NCBI RefSeq assembly: GCF_004402495.1
Contig: NZ_SOFH01000030.1
Span: 1 to 33,499, forward strand
Source: Cryobacterium sp. HLT2-28
GTDB lineage: Bacteria > Actinomycetota > Actinomycetes > Actinomycetales > Microbacteriaceae
DNA length: 33,499 nt
Direction: 5' to 3'
This document shows, in pieces, positions 8,024-15,581 of the stretch. The position numbers were made by a program, and so were the translations under genes. The notes beneath the pieces were generated by a model that did no database searches, was not told where the DNA came from, and was given only the letters and a program-made list of their open reading frames with translations. Within the stretch, counting starts at the first letter, position 1, and the number at the start of each line of letters is the position of its first letter.

Positions 8024-8503
8024 ATGACGGACTCCACACGCCTCGCGGCCGGCGACACGGCCCCCAGCTTCACCCTGACCGACCAGGACGGGGCATCCGT
8101 CTCCCTGGCCGATTTCGCGGGCTCGAAGGTCGTGCTCTACTTCTACCCGGCCGCGATGACGCCGGGGTGCACGAAGGAGGCCTGCGATTTCAGGGACAAC
8201 CTCGGCTCGCTCGCCGCGGCCGGTTACCGGGTGCTCGGGGTGTCCAAGGATTCCCCGGCGAAGCTGAAGTCCTTCCGGGAGAACGACCACCTCACCTTCC
8301 CGCTGCTCAGCGACTCGGACCTGTCCGCTCACAACGCCTACGGCGCCTGGGGCGAGAAGAACCTCTACGGCAAGACCGTGACCGGGGTGCTCCGTTCCAC
8401 CTTCGTCATCGACGAGGCCGGCCTGGTCACCTTCGCCCTCTACAACGTCAAGGCCACCGGGCACGTCGCCTCGCTGCGGAAGAAACTCGGCCTCGACGCC
8501 TGA
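8024..8503 (+). CDS. bcp: Thioredoxin-dependent thiol peroxidase (bacterioferritin comigratory protein)
   Basis: 159 aa. An AhpC/TSA-type peroxiredoxin: VVLYFYPAAMTPGCTKEACDF holds the peroxidatic Cys at 49 and the likely resolving Cys at 54, the C-x4-C pattern of atypical 2-Cys BCP/PrxQ enzymes. It reduces hydrogen peroxide and organic hydroperoxides in the cytoplasm using thioredoxin. The length is normal (about 155-160). The ATG at 8024 is preferred over a GTG at 8015 because a -10-like TAGCGT covers the GTG. The gene lies near sigR-rsrA, another redox-stress locus, but I see no SigR promoter in front of it. It converges with the membrane-protein gene across 154 bp in which I recognise no gene or terminator. 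Confidence 0.94.
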   Translation: MTDSTRLAAGDTAPSFTLTDQDGASVSLADFAGSKVVLYFYPAAMTPGCTKEACDFRDNLGSLAAAGYRVLGVSKDSPAKLKSFRENDHLTFPLLSDSDLSAHNAYGAWGEKNLYGKTVTGVLRSTFVIDEAGLVTFALYNVKATGHVASLRKKLGLDA

Positions 8504-8657
8504 TCCCACCGCGACGCCGCACCGGTGTCGCCCGGCGCCCATCCTGCGGCTCCTCGAGGGCGGCTGGGACGCGCGCAGGGGTCACGCGGCAGGGAATCAG
8601 GTCGTGCGCATCCCGCGCCGTTCACCGCCCGACCAGGGCGCGCTCGGGCGGCAGCGG

Positions 8658-9125
8658 TCATCCGCGCTGGTCGTCCGGGGTGTCGCCCGGGCCGGTCAGG
8701 GAGGTCGTCGCGGCGATCACCCGCGGCATGAACAACAGGGCCAGCACGGCCAGCGAGGGCAGGAGCAGCGCCCAGCCGAGGTCGACCCGGGCGTAGAGCC
8801 CCTGGAAGCAGCCCACGGCGACGGCGATCTGGACGAGCTGCCAGGTGACTGCCGCGCCGCGGATCCAGGTGCGCCGGCGCAGCGAGTTGATCGCGATCGC
8901 GGTGACCCAGGCCGCAGCGATGAGCACGAGCACCAGGATCGCGAGCGCGCTCGCCAGGGACGTGGGGGTCGCCGTGATCAACTCGAGCACGAGCCAGACG
9001 ACCGCGGTCCAGAGGAGGGCGGCCTCCGCCCAGAGGAGGGCAGCGAGGATCAGCAGCGCCCGCGGCCGAAATGGCGCTCCGGAAGCGTTTTTGCCGTCGG
9101 AATGGCGGTCAGGGCGTTCATTCAC
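8658..9125 (-). CDS. Small integral membrane protein, uncharacterised
   Basis: 155 aa. A polar N-terminus of about 20 residues is followed by four hydrophobic segments, roughly 23-50 ([20 protein letters not shown]...), 57-80, 93-112 and 118-138, with an Arg-rich loop (NSLRRRTW) between the second and third. The tail is polar. No catalytic motif is seen. Small four-helix membrane proteins of this look are common in Actinobacteria and are usually annotated as hypothetical; I do not recognise a function. The ATG at 9125 has no clear ribosome-binding site. The gene is divergent from whiB1 and shares with it an AT-richer upstream region unlike the rest of the window. Confidence 0.7.
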   Translation of the reverse strand: MNERPDRHSDGKNASGAPFRPRALLILAALLWAEAALLWTAVVWLVLELITATPTSLASALAILVLVLIAAAWVTAIAINSLRRRTWIRGAAVTWQLVQIAVAVGCFQGLYARVDLGWALLLPSLAVLALLFMPRVIAATTSLTGPGDTPDDQRG

Positions 9126-9152
9126 AGAGATATCCCATACAAAACTATTGAT

Positions 9153-9181
9153 TTGACTCCACCATTATGCGACCATATTTG
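9153..9181 (+). promoter_or_regulatory. Putative whiB1 promoter in an AT-rich patch
   Basis: TTGACT at 9153-9158 and TATTTG at 9176-9181 are separated by 17 bp. The leader to the ATG at 9309 would be about 120 nt. A second TTGACG at 9190-9195 and the short dyad TGAG-N5-CTCA at 9209-9221 lie just downstream and could belong to another start site or a regulator. Confidence 0.45.
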
Positions 9182-9308
9182 AGGCCCGGTTGACGCTCAC
9201 AGGGACGTGAGTAGGTCTCATTCCGTAGATCAGTTTCCTTCCTGCAACCGGCAGCCTCATCATCTTCGGCCAATCGGCCAGGCATCCCCGCAATAAAGGA
9301 GCACCCCT

Positions 9309-9557
9309 ATGGACTGGCGCGACAAAGCTGCCTGCCTCACCGCCGACCCGGAACTCTTCTTTCCGGTTGGCAACACTGGACCCGCTGTGGACCAGATCGA
9401 GAAGGCGAAGTCCGTGTGCGCCCGTTGCAATGTGACCGAGGTTTGCCTCCAGTACGCGCTTGAGACCGGCCAGGACTCGGGTGTCTGGGGTGGGCTCAGT
9501 GAAGACGAGCGCCGCGCCCTCAAGCGTCGCGCCGCGCGCGCCCGCCGCGCCTCTTAG
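9309..9557 (+). CDS. whiB1: WhiB-family iron-sulfur transcriptional regulator, WhiB1/WblE type
   Basis: 82 aa. Begins MDWRDKAACL, as WhiB1 proteins do. Four Cys at 9, 37, 40 and 46 ligate a 4Fe-4S cluster (C-x27-C-x2-C-x5-C). The signature GVWGGLSEDERRAL is followed by a basic C-terminus (KRRAARARRA) that contacts DNA. Family knowledge: WhiB1 binds region 4 of the principal sigma factor, responds to nitric oxide and is essential in mycobacteria. The ATG at 9309 has an excellent AAAGGAG at 9295-9301. A long leader and AT-rich promoter lie upstream. The gene converges with pdtaS, as in M. tuberculosis (Rv3219/Rv3220c), and is followed by a repeated hairpin module. Confidence 0.96.
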   Translation: MDWRDKAACLTADPELFFPVGNTGPAVDQIEKAKSVCARCNVTEVCLQYALETGQDSGVWGGLSEDERRALKRRAARARRAS

Positions 9558-9568
9558 GAGAGAGCCGG

Positions 9569-9597
9569 CTTGCGCGAGTTCTGAAAACGACGCGCAG
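9569..9597 (+). repeat. First copy of the whiB1/pdtaS 3' repeat
   Basis: 29 bases at 9569-9597 match 9651-9679 at 28 positions. The copy starts 11 bases after the whiB1 stop. It is a direct copy of the left arm of the large hairpin at 9654-9700, without the right arm. Confidence 0.93.
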
Positions 9598-9653
9598 TCG
9601 CCCGGTAACGGGGCGCGGGGTTTTCGAGGCGCCCGCCTCTGGGCTGCCGCCTT

Positions 9654-9700
9654 GCGCGAGTCCTGAAAACGACGCGCAGCGTCGTTTTCAGGACTCGCGC
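9654..9700. terminator. Perfect 22-bp hairpin between the convergent genes whiB1 and pdtaS
   Basis: The arms at 9654-9675 and 9679-9700 are exact reverse complements over 22 bp, with a 3-nt loop GCA. Each arm contains a run of four A or T. The right arm covers the last codons and stop of pdtaS (TCA at 9688-9690). A bidirectional intrinsic terminator or transcript-stabilising structure is likely, though no long U tract follows. Confidence 0.85.
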
Positions 9701-11181
9701 ATATAACGCAGGGGGATCTCGATCGTGACCTCGGTGCCGCTGCCCATCATGGTGTGCCAGTCGATGCTGCCGCTCAGTTCACCCTGGATCAGCGTGCGCA
9801 CGATCTGAGTGCCGAGGCCCGACCCGACCTTGCCCTCCGGCAGGCCGGAGCCGTTGTCCCGCACCCGCACGGTGAGCGTCTCTTCGTTGCGCTCGGCCTC
9901 GATCGCCACCTCGCCCTCGCGCCCGGCCAGGCCGTGCTCGACCGCGTTCGTGACGAGTTCGGTGAGCGCGAGGGCGAGCGGGGTGGCGAAGGCGCTCGGG
10001 AGGATCCCGAAGCTCCCGGATGACTTCGGATGCGCCGTGGTGTTATGCGCGGACGCGACCTCCGCGATCAGCAACAGCACCCGATCGAAAACGACGTCGA
10101 AGTCGACCTGCTGGTTGAGCCCCTCCGACAACGTGTCGTGGACGACGGCGATGGCCGCGACCCGGCGCATGGCCTGGTTGAGTGCTTCGCGGGCCGTGTC
10201 CGAGTGCGTGCGCCTGGCCTGGATCCGCAGCAGCGACGCCACGGTCTGCAGGTTGTTCTTGACCCGGTGGTGGATCTCCCGGATCGTGGCATCCTTCGTG
10301 ATCAGTTCACGTTCCTGGTGCCGGAGCTCGGTGACGTCCCGGCAGAGCACGATCGCGCCGATCCGTTCGCCGCGGTTGCGGATGGGGATGGCCCGCAGCG
10401 AGACCGTCACGCCCCGCGCCTGCACGTCGGTGCGCCACGGCGCCCGGCCGGTCACCACCAGCGGCAGTGACTCGTCGACGACCATCGTCCCGGTGAGCAG
10501 GCTCGTGGTCACCTCGGCGAGCGATTCGCCCTCGAGCTCGTCGATGAAGCCCATCCGGTTGAACGCGGACAGCGCGTTGGGGCTCGCGAAGGTGGTCACG
10601 CCGTCCACGTCGAGCCGGATCAAGCCGTCCGAGGCGCGCGGGGCACCTCGTCGCGGCCCCGTCGGGGCGCCCAGGTCGGGGAAGTCGCCCGACGCGATCA
10701 TGGCGAACAGGTCGTTGGCGCAGTCGTTGAAGGTGAGCTCCTGGCGGCTGGGCGTGCGCGCCTCGCTCAGGTTGGTGTGCCGGGTGAGCACGGCGACCGG
10801 CGCGGCCGCGATCTTCGAGCCGGTGGAGCTGAGCCGCCGCATCACCGGGATGGCCCGCACCCGGGTGGGGGTCTCCTCATACCAGTCGGGGGCCGTCGTG
10901 TCGACGATCTTCGCCGTGTCGAAGGCCTCGGTGACCTGCTGGCGCCATTCGCCCTTGATCCCCTGGCCCACGAAGTCGCGGTAGAACAGGGTGGCGGCGC
11001 TCGACGGGCGCGCGTGCGCGACCGCGACGAAACTGCCGGCGGTGCTGGGCACCCACACGACGATGTCGGCGAATGCCAGGTCGGCGAGGAGTTGGGCGTC
11101 CGCGACGAGCATGTGGAGCCAGTCCACATCTTCGGCACTACTGCGGCCCTGGGCAAGTACGAGATCACTGAGCGTTGACAC
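9688..11181 (-). CDS. pdtaS: Cytoplasmic sensor histidine kinase PdtaS
   Basis: 497 aa from the GTG at 11181 (M. tuberculosis PdtaS is 501). It begins (M)STLSDLVLAQG and has no membrane segment. A GAF-like domain spans about 1-160, a PAS domain about 185-290, and a HisKA_2 dimerisation/phosphoacceptor domain starts at REIHHRVKNNLQTVASLLR (His304/305). The HATPase has N-box TELVTNAVEHG, then DNGSGL and GSGLGTQIV. Family knowledge: it phosphorylates the ANTAR RNA-binding antiterminator PdtaR, whose gene is not in this window. Longer starts up to 11409 would run into the opposite gene and are rejected. TAGGCT seven bases before the GTG implies a leaderless mRNA. The last codons lie in the 22-bp hairpin. 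Confidence 0.93.
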   Translation of the reverse strand: MSTLSDLVLAQGRSSAEDVDWLHMLVADAQLLADLAFADIVVWVPSTAGSFVAVAHARPSSAATLFYRDFVGQGIKGEWRQQVTEAFDTAKIVDTTAPDWYEETPTRVRAIPVMRRLSSTGSKIAAAPVAVLTRHTNLSEARTPSRQELTFNDCANDLFAMIASGDFPDLGAPTGPRRGAPRASDGLIRLDVDGVTTFASPNALSAFNRMGFIDELEGESLAEVTTSLLTGTMVVDESLPLVVTGRAPWRTDVQARGVTVSLRAIPIRNRGERIGAIVLCRDVTELRHQERELITKDATIREIHHRVKNNLQTVASLLRIQARRTHSDTAREALNQAMRRVAAIAVVHDTLSEGLNQQVDFDVVFDRVLLLIAEVASAHNTTAHPKSSGSFGILPSAFATPLALALTELVTNAVEHGLAGREGEVAIEAERNEETLTVRVRDNGSGLPEGKVGSGLGTQIVRTLIQGELSGSIDWHTMMGSGTEVTIEIPLRYMRES

Positions 11182-11188
11182 GGTCAAT

Positions 11189-11194
11189 AGCCTA
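11189..11194 (-). promoter_or_regulatory. Putative -10 element of a leaderless pdtaS transcript
   Basis: On the minus strand TAGGCT (11194-11189) is followed by seven bases and then the GTG start (11181-11179). This supports both the start choice and leaderless transcription. Confidence 0.6.
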
Positions 11195-11281
11195 GGTCCC
11201 CCACTGCCTGCCGCACTCACCGGACCGGCCGGGGGCGGCCCGCCGATGGTGCCGGACAGGGGATTGGGCCATGCTGAGCAC

Positions 11282-11746
11282 ATGAGCGCAACACCGGGAA
11301 AGCCCGATCGTTCCCTGATTGTCATCCTCGGCGTCATCGCCGCCCTCGTCATCGTGGCCCTCGCCGTCGTGTTCACCCGGGGCGAACCGGCGCCGCTGGA
11401 CCCCGACACGCCCGAGGGCGTCGTTCAGCTCTACTCCGCGGCCGTCCTCGCCGGCGACGAGCAGACCGCCGCCGGCTATCTCACCGCGGGCAGACTCGAC
11501 AACTGCGACAAGGTCGACCCGGGCCCGTTGGACAACATCCGGCTCACCCTGGTGTCGACCACCGTGCGGGAGAACTCGGCCGACGTCAGGGTCTCCCTCG
11601 TCACCACCACCGACAACGGCCCGTTCGGCGCGAGCGAATACGAGAACGAGGATGTCTTCGACCTGGTCACGGTGGACGGCCGGTGGCGCATCGACGGCGC
11701 ACCCTGGCAGCTGACGATCTGTCCGAACCCGAAGGCGACCTCATGA
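11282..11746 (+). CDS. Membrane-anchored exported protein of unknown function
   Basis: 154 aa. A short cytoplasmic N-terminus (MSATPGKPDR) is followed by one hydrophobic helix, about residues 12-31 (LIVILGVIAALVIVALAVVF), with no lipobox. An outside domain of about 120 residues begins LDPDTPEGVVQLYSAAVLAGD and ends VDGRWRIDGAPWQLTICPNP. Alternating short strands (IRLTLVSTTVRENSADVRVSLV) suggest an NTF2-like or DUF4878-like fold; that is my inference. Two Cys (in LDNCDKV and LTICPNP) could form a disulfide outside the cell. The ATG at 11282 has no good ribosome-binding site. The gene overlaps the next as ATGA, so the pair probably acts together. Confidence 0.78.
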   Translation: MSATPGKPDRSLIVILGVIAALVIVALAVVFTRGEPAPLDPDTPEGVVQLYSAAVLAGDEQTAAGYLTAGRLDNCDKVDPGPLDNIRLTLVSTTVRENSADVRVSLVTTTDNGPFGASEYENEDVFDLVTVDGRWRIDGAPWQLTICPNPKATS

Positions 11747-13476
11747 TGGTCAGCCTGGTGCTGCTGGTCGCGATCCTCGTCATCGGCGGCGGGATAGCCG
11801 GCATCGTGCTGGCGGCCCGCAGGGCAGCCGGGCCGGACGACGGTCCGGCCAGGGCCCAGCCCACCGTGCGCCGGATCATCGTCTTCACGCTTCTGTTCGC
11901 CCTGGTCGTCATCGCCGCCATCGGAGTGGGCGGGTTGCTCGGGCGATTGCTCGACCCGGGAAACGCGCTGGCCTCCAGCGACATCACCGGCCTGGCCCGG
12001 TCGCTCGCGTTCACGCTCATCGCCGGTCCGTTCGCCGCGGTGCTCTGGTGGCTGCTCTGGCGACGGATGGGGCCGGACGAGCGGTCCTCGCTCGCCTGGG
12101 GCCTCTATCTGGCCGCGATGTCCACGGTCGGCCTGGTGACGGCATCCGCCGCGCTGCTGACCTGCGCGGCCGCCCTGGTCCGCGCCGACTGGCAGCCTCG
12201 CACACTCGCGACCGGCGTCGTCTGGGCCGGAGTCTGGGTCTGGCACCGGTGGATGTCCCGGCACGACCGGAAGAGCCCCCGCCGGCTCGTGACTGTGGCG
12301 CCCCTGCTCGGAGCGGTGTTCGGTCTGCTCGTCGGGGCGGGCGGGCTCGTCACGGCGCTGGGTTCCCTCGCCGACGCCGCCATCGACGGTTTCGCGCCGG
12401 GCTTCGTCGTCGGCGCACCGTGGTGGCGCCTGACTCTCCAGGCGATCATCTGGTGCGCCGGCGGGGTGGCCGTCTGGTGCTGGCATTGGTTCGCAGGCCG
12501 CGCCAGCACCCTGCGCGGCGGCCTTGCCGACGTGGCGCTGATGTCCGTCGGAGTGGCCGGTGCGAGCATCCTGAGTCTGGGTGGGGCCGGGACCGCCCTG
12601 TTCACCCTGCTGAAGCTGGGCTTCGACCGCTCGGCCCCCGTCGCCCAGATCCTGGACCCGCTCGGCACGGCCCTGGCGGCGGCACTGGTCGGGGCCCTCG
12701 TCTGGCAGTACCACCGCGGCCTGGCGATGGCCAGGTCGGACCGGACCCGGCTGGCCGCCGGCGTGGTGACGAGCGGTGTCGGCCTCGTCGCGGCGGCGTC
12801 CGGCCTGGGCGTGATCGTGAACTCGATCCTCGCCGCCGGCACGGCGACGCTCGCCGGCTCGGACACCCGTTCCCTCCTGCTGGGCGGGATCAGCGCCCTC
12901 GTCGTGGGAGGCCCCGTCTGGTGGGTGGCCTGGAAGCCGGCGAAGCCCGTCGACCCGGCCCAGGTCGGCGCCACCGGGCGTCGCGTCTACCTGGTCCTCA
13001 TCTTCGGCCTCAGCGCCGTGGTGGCGATCGTCACCCTGCTGGTCATCGGCTACCGCATCTTCGAGTTCGCGCTCAGCGAGGCGACCGGCCAGAGCCTGGT
13101 CGACCGGGTGCGCGCACCGCTCGGACTGCTGGTGGCCACCGGGCTCGCCGCCGGCTACCACTTCGCCGTCTGGCGGCGCGACCGGTCGGCGATCACCGCG
13201 GCGCCCGGCCGGGACCGTACCGTCGCACGGGTGATCCTGGTCACCGGTGCTGATCCTGAACCGCTCGTCCGGGCCGTCGACGACGCCACCGGGGCCGCGG
13301 TCACGGTCTGGCGGCGGTCCGCGGGCACCGAACGCGTCGGCGCCGATCCCGTCAGCGCCGAGGCCGGTCCGACGGCCCAGCAGATGGCCGACGCACTCCG
13401 CGGCGTGACCGGCAAGCGGGTGCTCGTCGTGACCGGTCCCGGTTCCCGGATCGACGTGATTCCCCTGCGCGATTGA
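11743..13476 (+). CDS. Large polytopic membrane protein with about six repeated two-helix units (DUF5671-like)
   Basis: 577 aa. About 13 hydrophobic helices are visible. A degenerate unit recurs every 63-80 residues, centred on an aromatic cluster: LWWLLWRRM (about 101), WAGVWVWHRWM (161), VAVWCWHWF (242), LVWQYHRG (319), PVWWVAWK (391) and YHFAVWRR (472). Each cluster ends in basic residues, and a Gly-rich helix follows. The last ~85 residues form a soluble domain (ARVILVTGADPEPLVRAVDD). I recall such units as DUF5671, but this rests on memory. The function is unknown. The gene starts at ATGATG 11743, overlapping the upstream stop. An earlier ATG at 11683 lies inside the upstream gene and is not preferred. 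It converges with the CpaE-like gene, 36 bp apart. Confidence 0.85.
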   Translation: MMVSLVLLVAILVIGGGIAGIVLAARRAAGPDDGPARAQPTVRRIIVFTLLFALVVIAAIGVGGLLGRLLDPGNALASSDITGLARSLAFTLIAGPFAAVLWWLLWRRMGPDERSSLAWGLYLAAMSTVGLVTASAALLTCAAALVRADWQPRTLATGVVWAGVWVWHRWMSRHDRKSPRRLVTVAPLLGAVFGLLVGAGGLVTALGSLADAAIDGFAPGFVVGAPWWRLTLQAIIWCAGGVAVWCWHWFAGRASTLRGGLADVALMSVGVAGASILSLGGAGTALFTLLKLGFDRSAPVAQILDPLGTALAAALVGALVWQYHRGLAMARSDRTRLAAGVVTSGVGLVAAASGLGVIVNSILAAGTATLAGSDTRSLLLGGISALVVGGPVWWVAWKPAKPVDPAQVGATGRRVYLVLIFGLSAVVAIVTLLVIGYRIFEFALSEATGQSLVDRVRAPLGLLVATGLAAGYHFAVWRRDRSAITAAPGRDRTVARVILVTGADPEPLVRAVDDATGAAVTVWRRSAGTERVGADPVSAEAGPTAQQMADALRGVTGKRVLVVTGPGSRIDVIPLRD

Positions 13477-13512
13477 CGGTGAGGCCCGCACAACGAGCGG
13501 GGCCGCTTCGCC

Positions 13513-14820
13513 TCAGCTCGCCGTCTCTGCCCTGCGCCACCAGACCCGCCCGCGCCGACGGGTGATTACCTGGGCTGGAACGGGCAGCAGCTCCGCACGC
13601 ACGAACCGGCGGATGCGCACCCGTGCCGGCGACTTCGGCGCGGCATCGCGCAGGGTACGCCCGGCGAGGACCGCCGCATCCGCCCCCTGCTGGTCCTGCG
13701 GCACGAGCACCGCCGACTCGATGCCGCCGAACCGCCGCAGCGCCTGCACCACCTGCCCCCGCGGATCGAGGCCGACCGCGCTGGAACGAACCCGGTTCAT
13801 CACGACGCTCACCCGGTCGGTCGTGATCACCTCGGCGAGGTCGACCCAGGCCCGCAGGAACCGGGACATCCCGACCGGGTCGGCCAGACCGCAGGCGACC
13901 ACGTGATCGCACTCCCGCAGCCCGGCGAGGGTGGCCGCATTGCGCCGCGGGGCGAACAGGTCACTCGAGATCTCCTCATCGCTTTCCAGGCTGAAGCCCG
14001 TGTCGAGCACGACATAATCCACCCAGTGCCGGAGCGCGTCGATGGTGCGGGTGACCCGCTCGCCCGACAGTTCCGGCCAGCGCGACGGCCGGCCGATGCC
14101 GGTGAGAACCCAGAACGCGCCGGAGGGCGAGGCGTAGCGTTGCGCGATCCGCTCCAGTTCCGACCGGGTGAGGCTGTCCGAACCGGCCAGCCGGCACGCC
14201 GCCGCGAAGCCGGGTGCCTCATCGAGCATCCCGAGGGTGGGCGCGACGGAGCCGCTATACGTGTCGATGTCGGCGAGCACCACGGTGTGCCCCGCGGCGG
14301 CGATCTCCGCCGCGATATTGATCGCCAGGGTGGTCCTGCCCGGCGAACCGGCGGGACCCCAGACGGCGATCACGGTGCCGGTGCGCGCTGTACCGGTGCG
14401 CGCTGTACCGGCCCGTGCGGAGCCGGTGCGGGATGCCGCGACCGGTGGTGACGGGTCCTCGATGCGTGACGGGATGACGATTCCGCCGATGATCAGCGAC
14501 TGGATCTCGGACCAGGCGGCCGAGGCGTCGAGGACCTCGAACAGGCCGAGCCCGACCGCATGCCGGCGGTCGGCATCCGTCTCTGCCAGGGCGATCAGCC
14601 GGATGCCGCGGGCGTCGCAGGCCGCGATCAGCCCGGCGCTGAGGGTGTCCCTGGCTGCCCCGGCGATCACGACGTCGGGAGTGCCCTCACTGAGCACGTC
14701 GAGGAGGTCCGAGACGGTGGCGGCGCGCGCCACGATGGCATGGCCGTGTTCGACGATGTCGGCCAGCAGCCGGTCCTCAGTGCGGCGCGGCAACGCCAGC
14801 GCCAGGGCGGCCACCGTCAT
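13513..14820 (-). CDS. CpaE/MinD-like P-loop ATPase with a deviant Walker A motif
   Basis: 435 aa. The N-terminal ~110 residues resemble a degenerate receiver domain (VVIAGAARDTLSAGLIAACD). A flexible linker with the pentapeptide repeat ARTGT (about 131-149) leads to a ParA/MinD-type ATPase. Walker A is GPAGSPGRTT at 155-164, with Arg in place of the usual Lys, and A' is VLADIDTYSGSVA (about 181-193). VVLDTGFSLE later looks like Walker B. Family knowledge: CpaE proteins localise Flp/Tad pilus machinery. No CpaF/TadA or pilin gene is visible here, so that role is uncertain. The start codon overlaps the SAF gene stop as ATGA, so the two are coupled. Confidence 0.85.
   Translation of the reverse strand: MTVAALALALPRRTEDRLLADIVEHGHAIVARAATVSDLLDVLSEGTPDVVIAGAARDTLSAGLIAACDARGIRLIALAETDADRRHAVGLGLFEVLDASAAWSEIQSLIIGGIVIPSRIEDPSPPVAASRTGSARAGTARTGTARTGTVIAVWGPAGSPGRTTLAINIAAEIAAAGHTVVLADIDTYSGSVAPTLGMLDEAPGFAAACRLAGSDSLTRSELERIAQRYASPSGAFWVLTGIGRPSRWPELSGERVTRTIDALRHWVDYVVLDTGFSLESDEEISSDLFAPRRNAATLAGLRECDHVVACGLADPVGMSRFLRAWVDLAEVITTDRVSVVMNRVRSSAVGLDPRGQVVQALRRFGGIESAVLVPQDQQGADAAVLAGRTLRDAAPKSPARVRIRRFVRAELLPVPAQVITRRRGRVWWRRAETAS
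14376..14435 (-). repeat. 15-bp in-frame repeat coding for a pentapeptide linker
   Basis: Four 15-bp units lie at 14376-14390, 14391-14405, 14406-14420 and 14421-14435; the first two are nearly identical (TGCCGGTGCGCGCTG and TACCGGTGCGCGCTG). They encode successive ARTGT/ARAGT-like pentapeptides just before the P-loop strand, and their number may vary between strains. Confidence 0.88.
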
Positions 14821-15449
14821 TCCCCGAGCGGCTCATTGACCGGGACGACAGCGATGGCGTCACCGTTCGCGATGGCCTCGAGCACCGATGCGACCCTGGA
14901 CTTGGGCACCAGGACCTCCACCGACCGAAGGCCGTTCGCCGCCACGAGGCCGGCCGGCTCGACGATCCGCACGACCCCGGCCTCGCCGACGAGCACCACA
15001 GGCGGCTCGAATTTCGCATGGTCGGATTGCCGCGCGGACCAGACGTCGACCACTGTGCCCGGTCCGATCGACGCGGCCAGGGAGCCGGTGGGCTCGACGA
15101 CGACGCTCGTCAGGTCCGCCCCGGACTTCCGCCCGACGGCCGCGGCGGGGATGAGTTCGCCGGCGGCGACGGTTCGCGTCACGATGAGGCCGTCGGGCGG
15201 GAGCCGGCCGGGTGTCAGGTACAGGCCGTCCGCGCCGTCGAGGCGCACGTGCGACACCGCCAGGTCGCCGGCCTCGATGTGGTCGCCGATGATCAGCGCG
15301 GACCGGGCGGCATAGACGGCCGTGGTACGGTCGCTGCCCGCGACGACGAAGTAGACACCGGTGACCGCGGCGAGGACCATGACCAGGCCGATCGCGAAGC
15401 GCGGGTCGAACCAGAATCTCGGACGGGAAGTGCTCGTCGGCTTGCCCAC
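14817..15449 (-). CDS. SAF-domain (CpaB/FlgA-like) single-pass membrane protein
   Basis: 210 aa from the GTG at 15449, chosen because GGAGG (plus 15458-15462) lies eight bases upstream; a longer frame to 15674 would cross the divergent HTH gene. A short Arg-rich cytoplasmic tail precedes one transmembrane helix (FAIGLVMVLAAVTGVYFVVAG). The SAF domain follows (VYAARSALIIGDHIEAGDLAVSHVRL), and then the RcpC/CpaB-like part (GTVVDVWSARQ). Family knowledge: CpaB proteins sit in the inner membrane of Tad pilus systems, while FlgA-like proteins assist periplasmic assembly. Here only a CpaE-like ATPase is coupled downstream, so the partner structure is unknown. Confidence 0.83.
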   Translation of the reverse strand: MGKPTSTSRPRFWFDPRFAIGLVMVLAAVTGVYFVVAGSDRTTAVYAARSALIIGDHIEAGDLAVSHVRLDGADGLYLTPGRLPPDGLIVTRTVAAGELIPAAAVGRKSGADLTSVVVEPTGSLAASIGPGTVVDVWSARQSDHAKFEPPVVLVGEAGVVRIVEPAGLVAANGLRSVEVLVPKSRVASVLEAIANGDAIAVVPVNEPLGE

Positions 15450-15523
15450 GACCGGTTCCTCCGTTCTCGAGAGCCTGTCTCGTCGGTATCCATCGTCGTC
15501 GTCAATGCCGGGGCGCGGGCGAG

Positions 15524-15532
15524 TTATCCACA
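15524..15532 (+). promoter_or_regulatory. Consensus DnaA box
   Basis: TTATCCACA is an exact match to the DnaA box consensus. It lies between the divergent SAF and HTH genes, 37 bp upstream of the HTH -10. A second exact copy in the same orientation lies at 16515-16523. Confidence 0.6.
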
Positions 15533-15569
15533 GGTGTGCGTCGCTCGCACTCCGCCCGGGCCGACGGCG

Positions 15570-15575
15570 GATAAT
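15570..15575 (+). promoter_or_regulatory. Putative -10 element of a leaderless HTH transcript
   Basis: GATAAT at 15570-15575 is followed by six bases and then the ATG at 15582. No ribosome-binding site is visible, which agrees with leaderless transcription. Confidence 0.5.
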
Positions 15576-15581
15576 CGGTGC

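Noticed and set aside
6742..8073. 443-codon minus-strand frame opposite rsgA and bcp
   Set aside because: Shadow frame with no protein family likeness, spanning two real genes.
8504..8657. tRNA or small RNA gene between bcp and the membrane gene
   Set aside because: No cloverleaf or TTCGA-like T-loop with matching stems was found by eye; GC-rich sequence only.
9107..9118. Possible SigR promoter (GGAAT ... GTT) near whiB1
   Set aside because: The spacing is only 12 bp instead of 18, and it lies inside the opposite coding region.
8604..9182. Plus-strand frame opposite the small membrane protein
   Set aside because: The product is hydrophilic and repetitive, while the minus-strand product has four clean helices.
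11476..13491. 671-codon minus-strand frame opposite the large membrane protein
   Set aside because: Low-complexity Arg/Gly/Pro/Asp-rich product typical of a shadow frame; the plus-strand frame gives coherent membrane helices.
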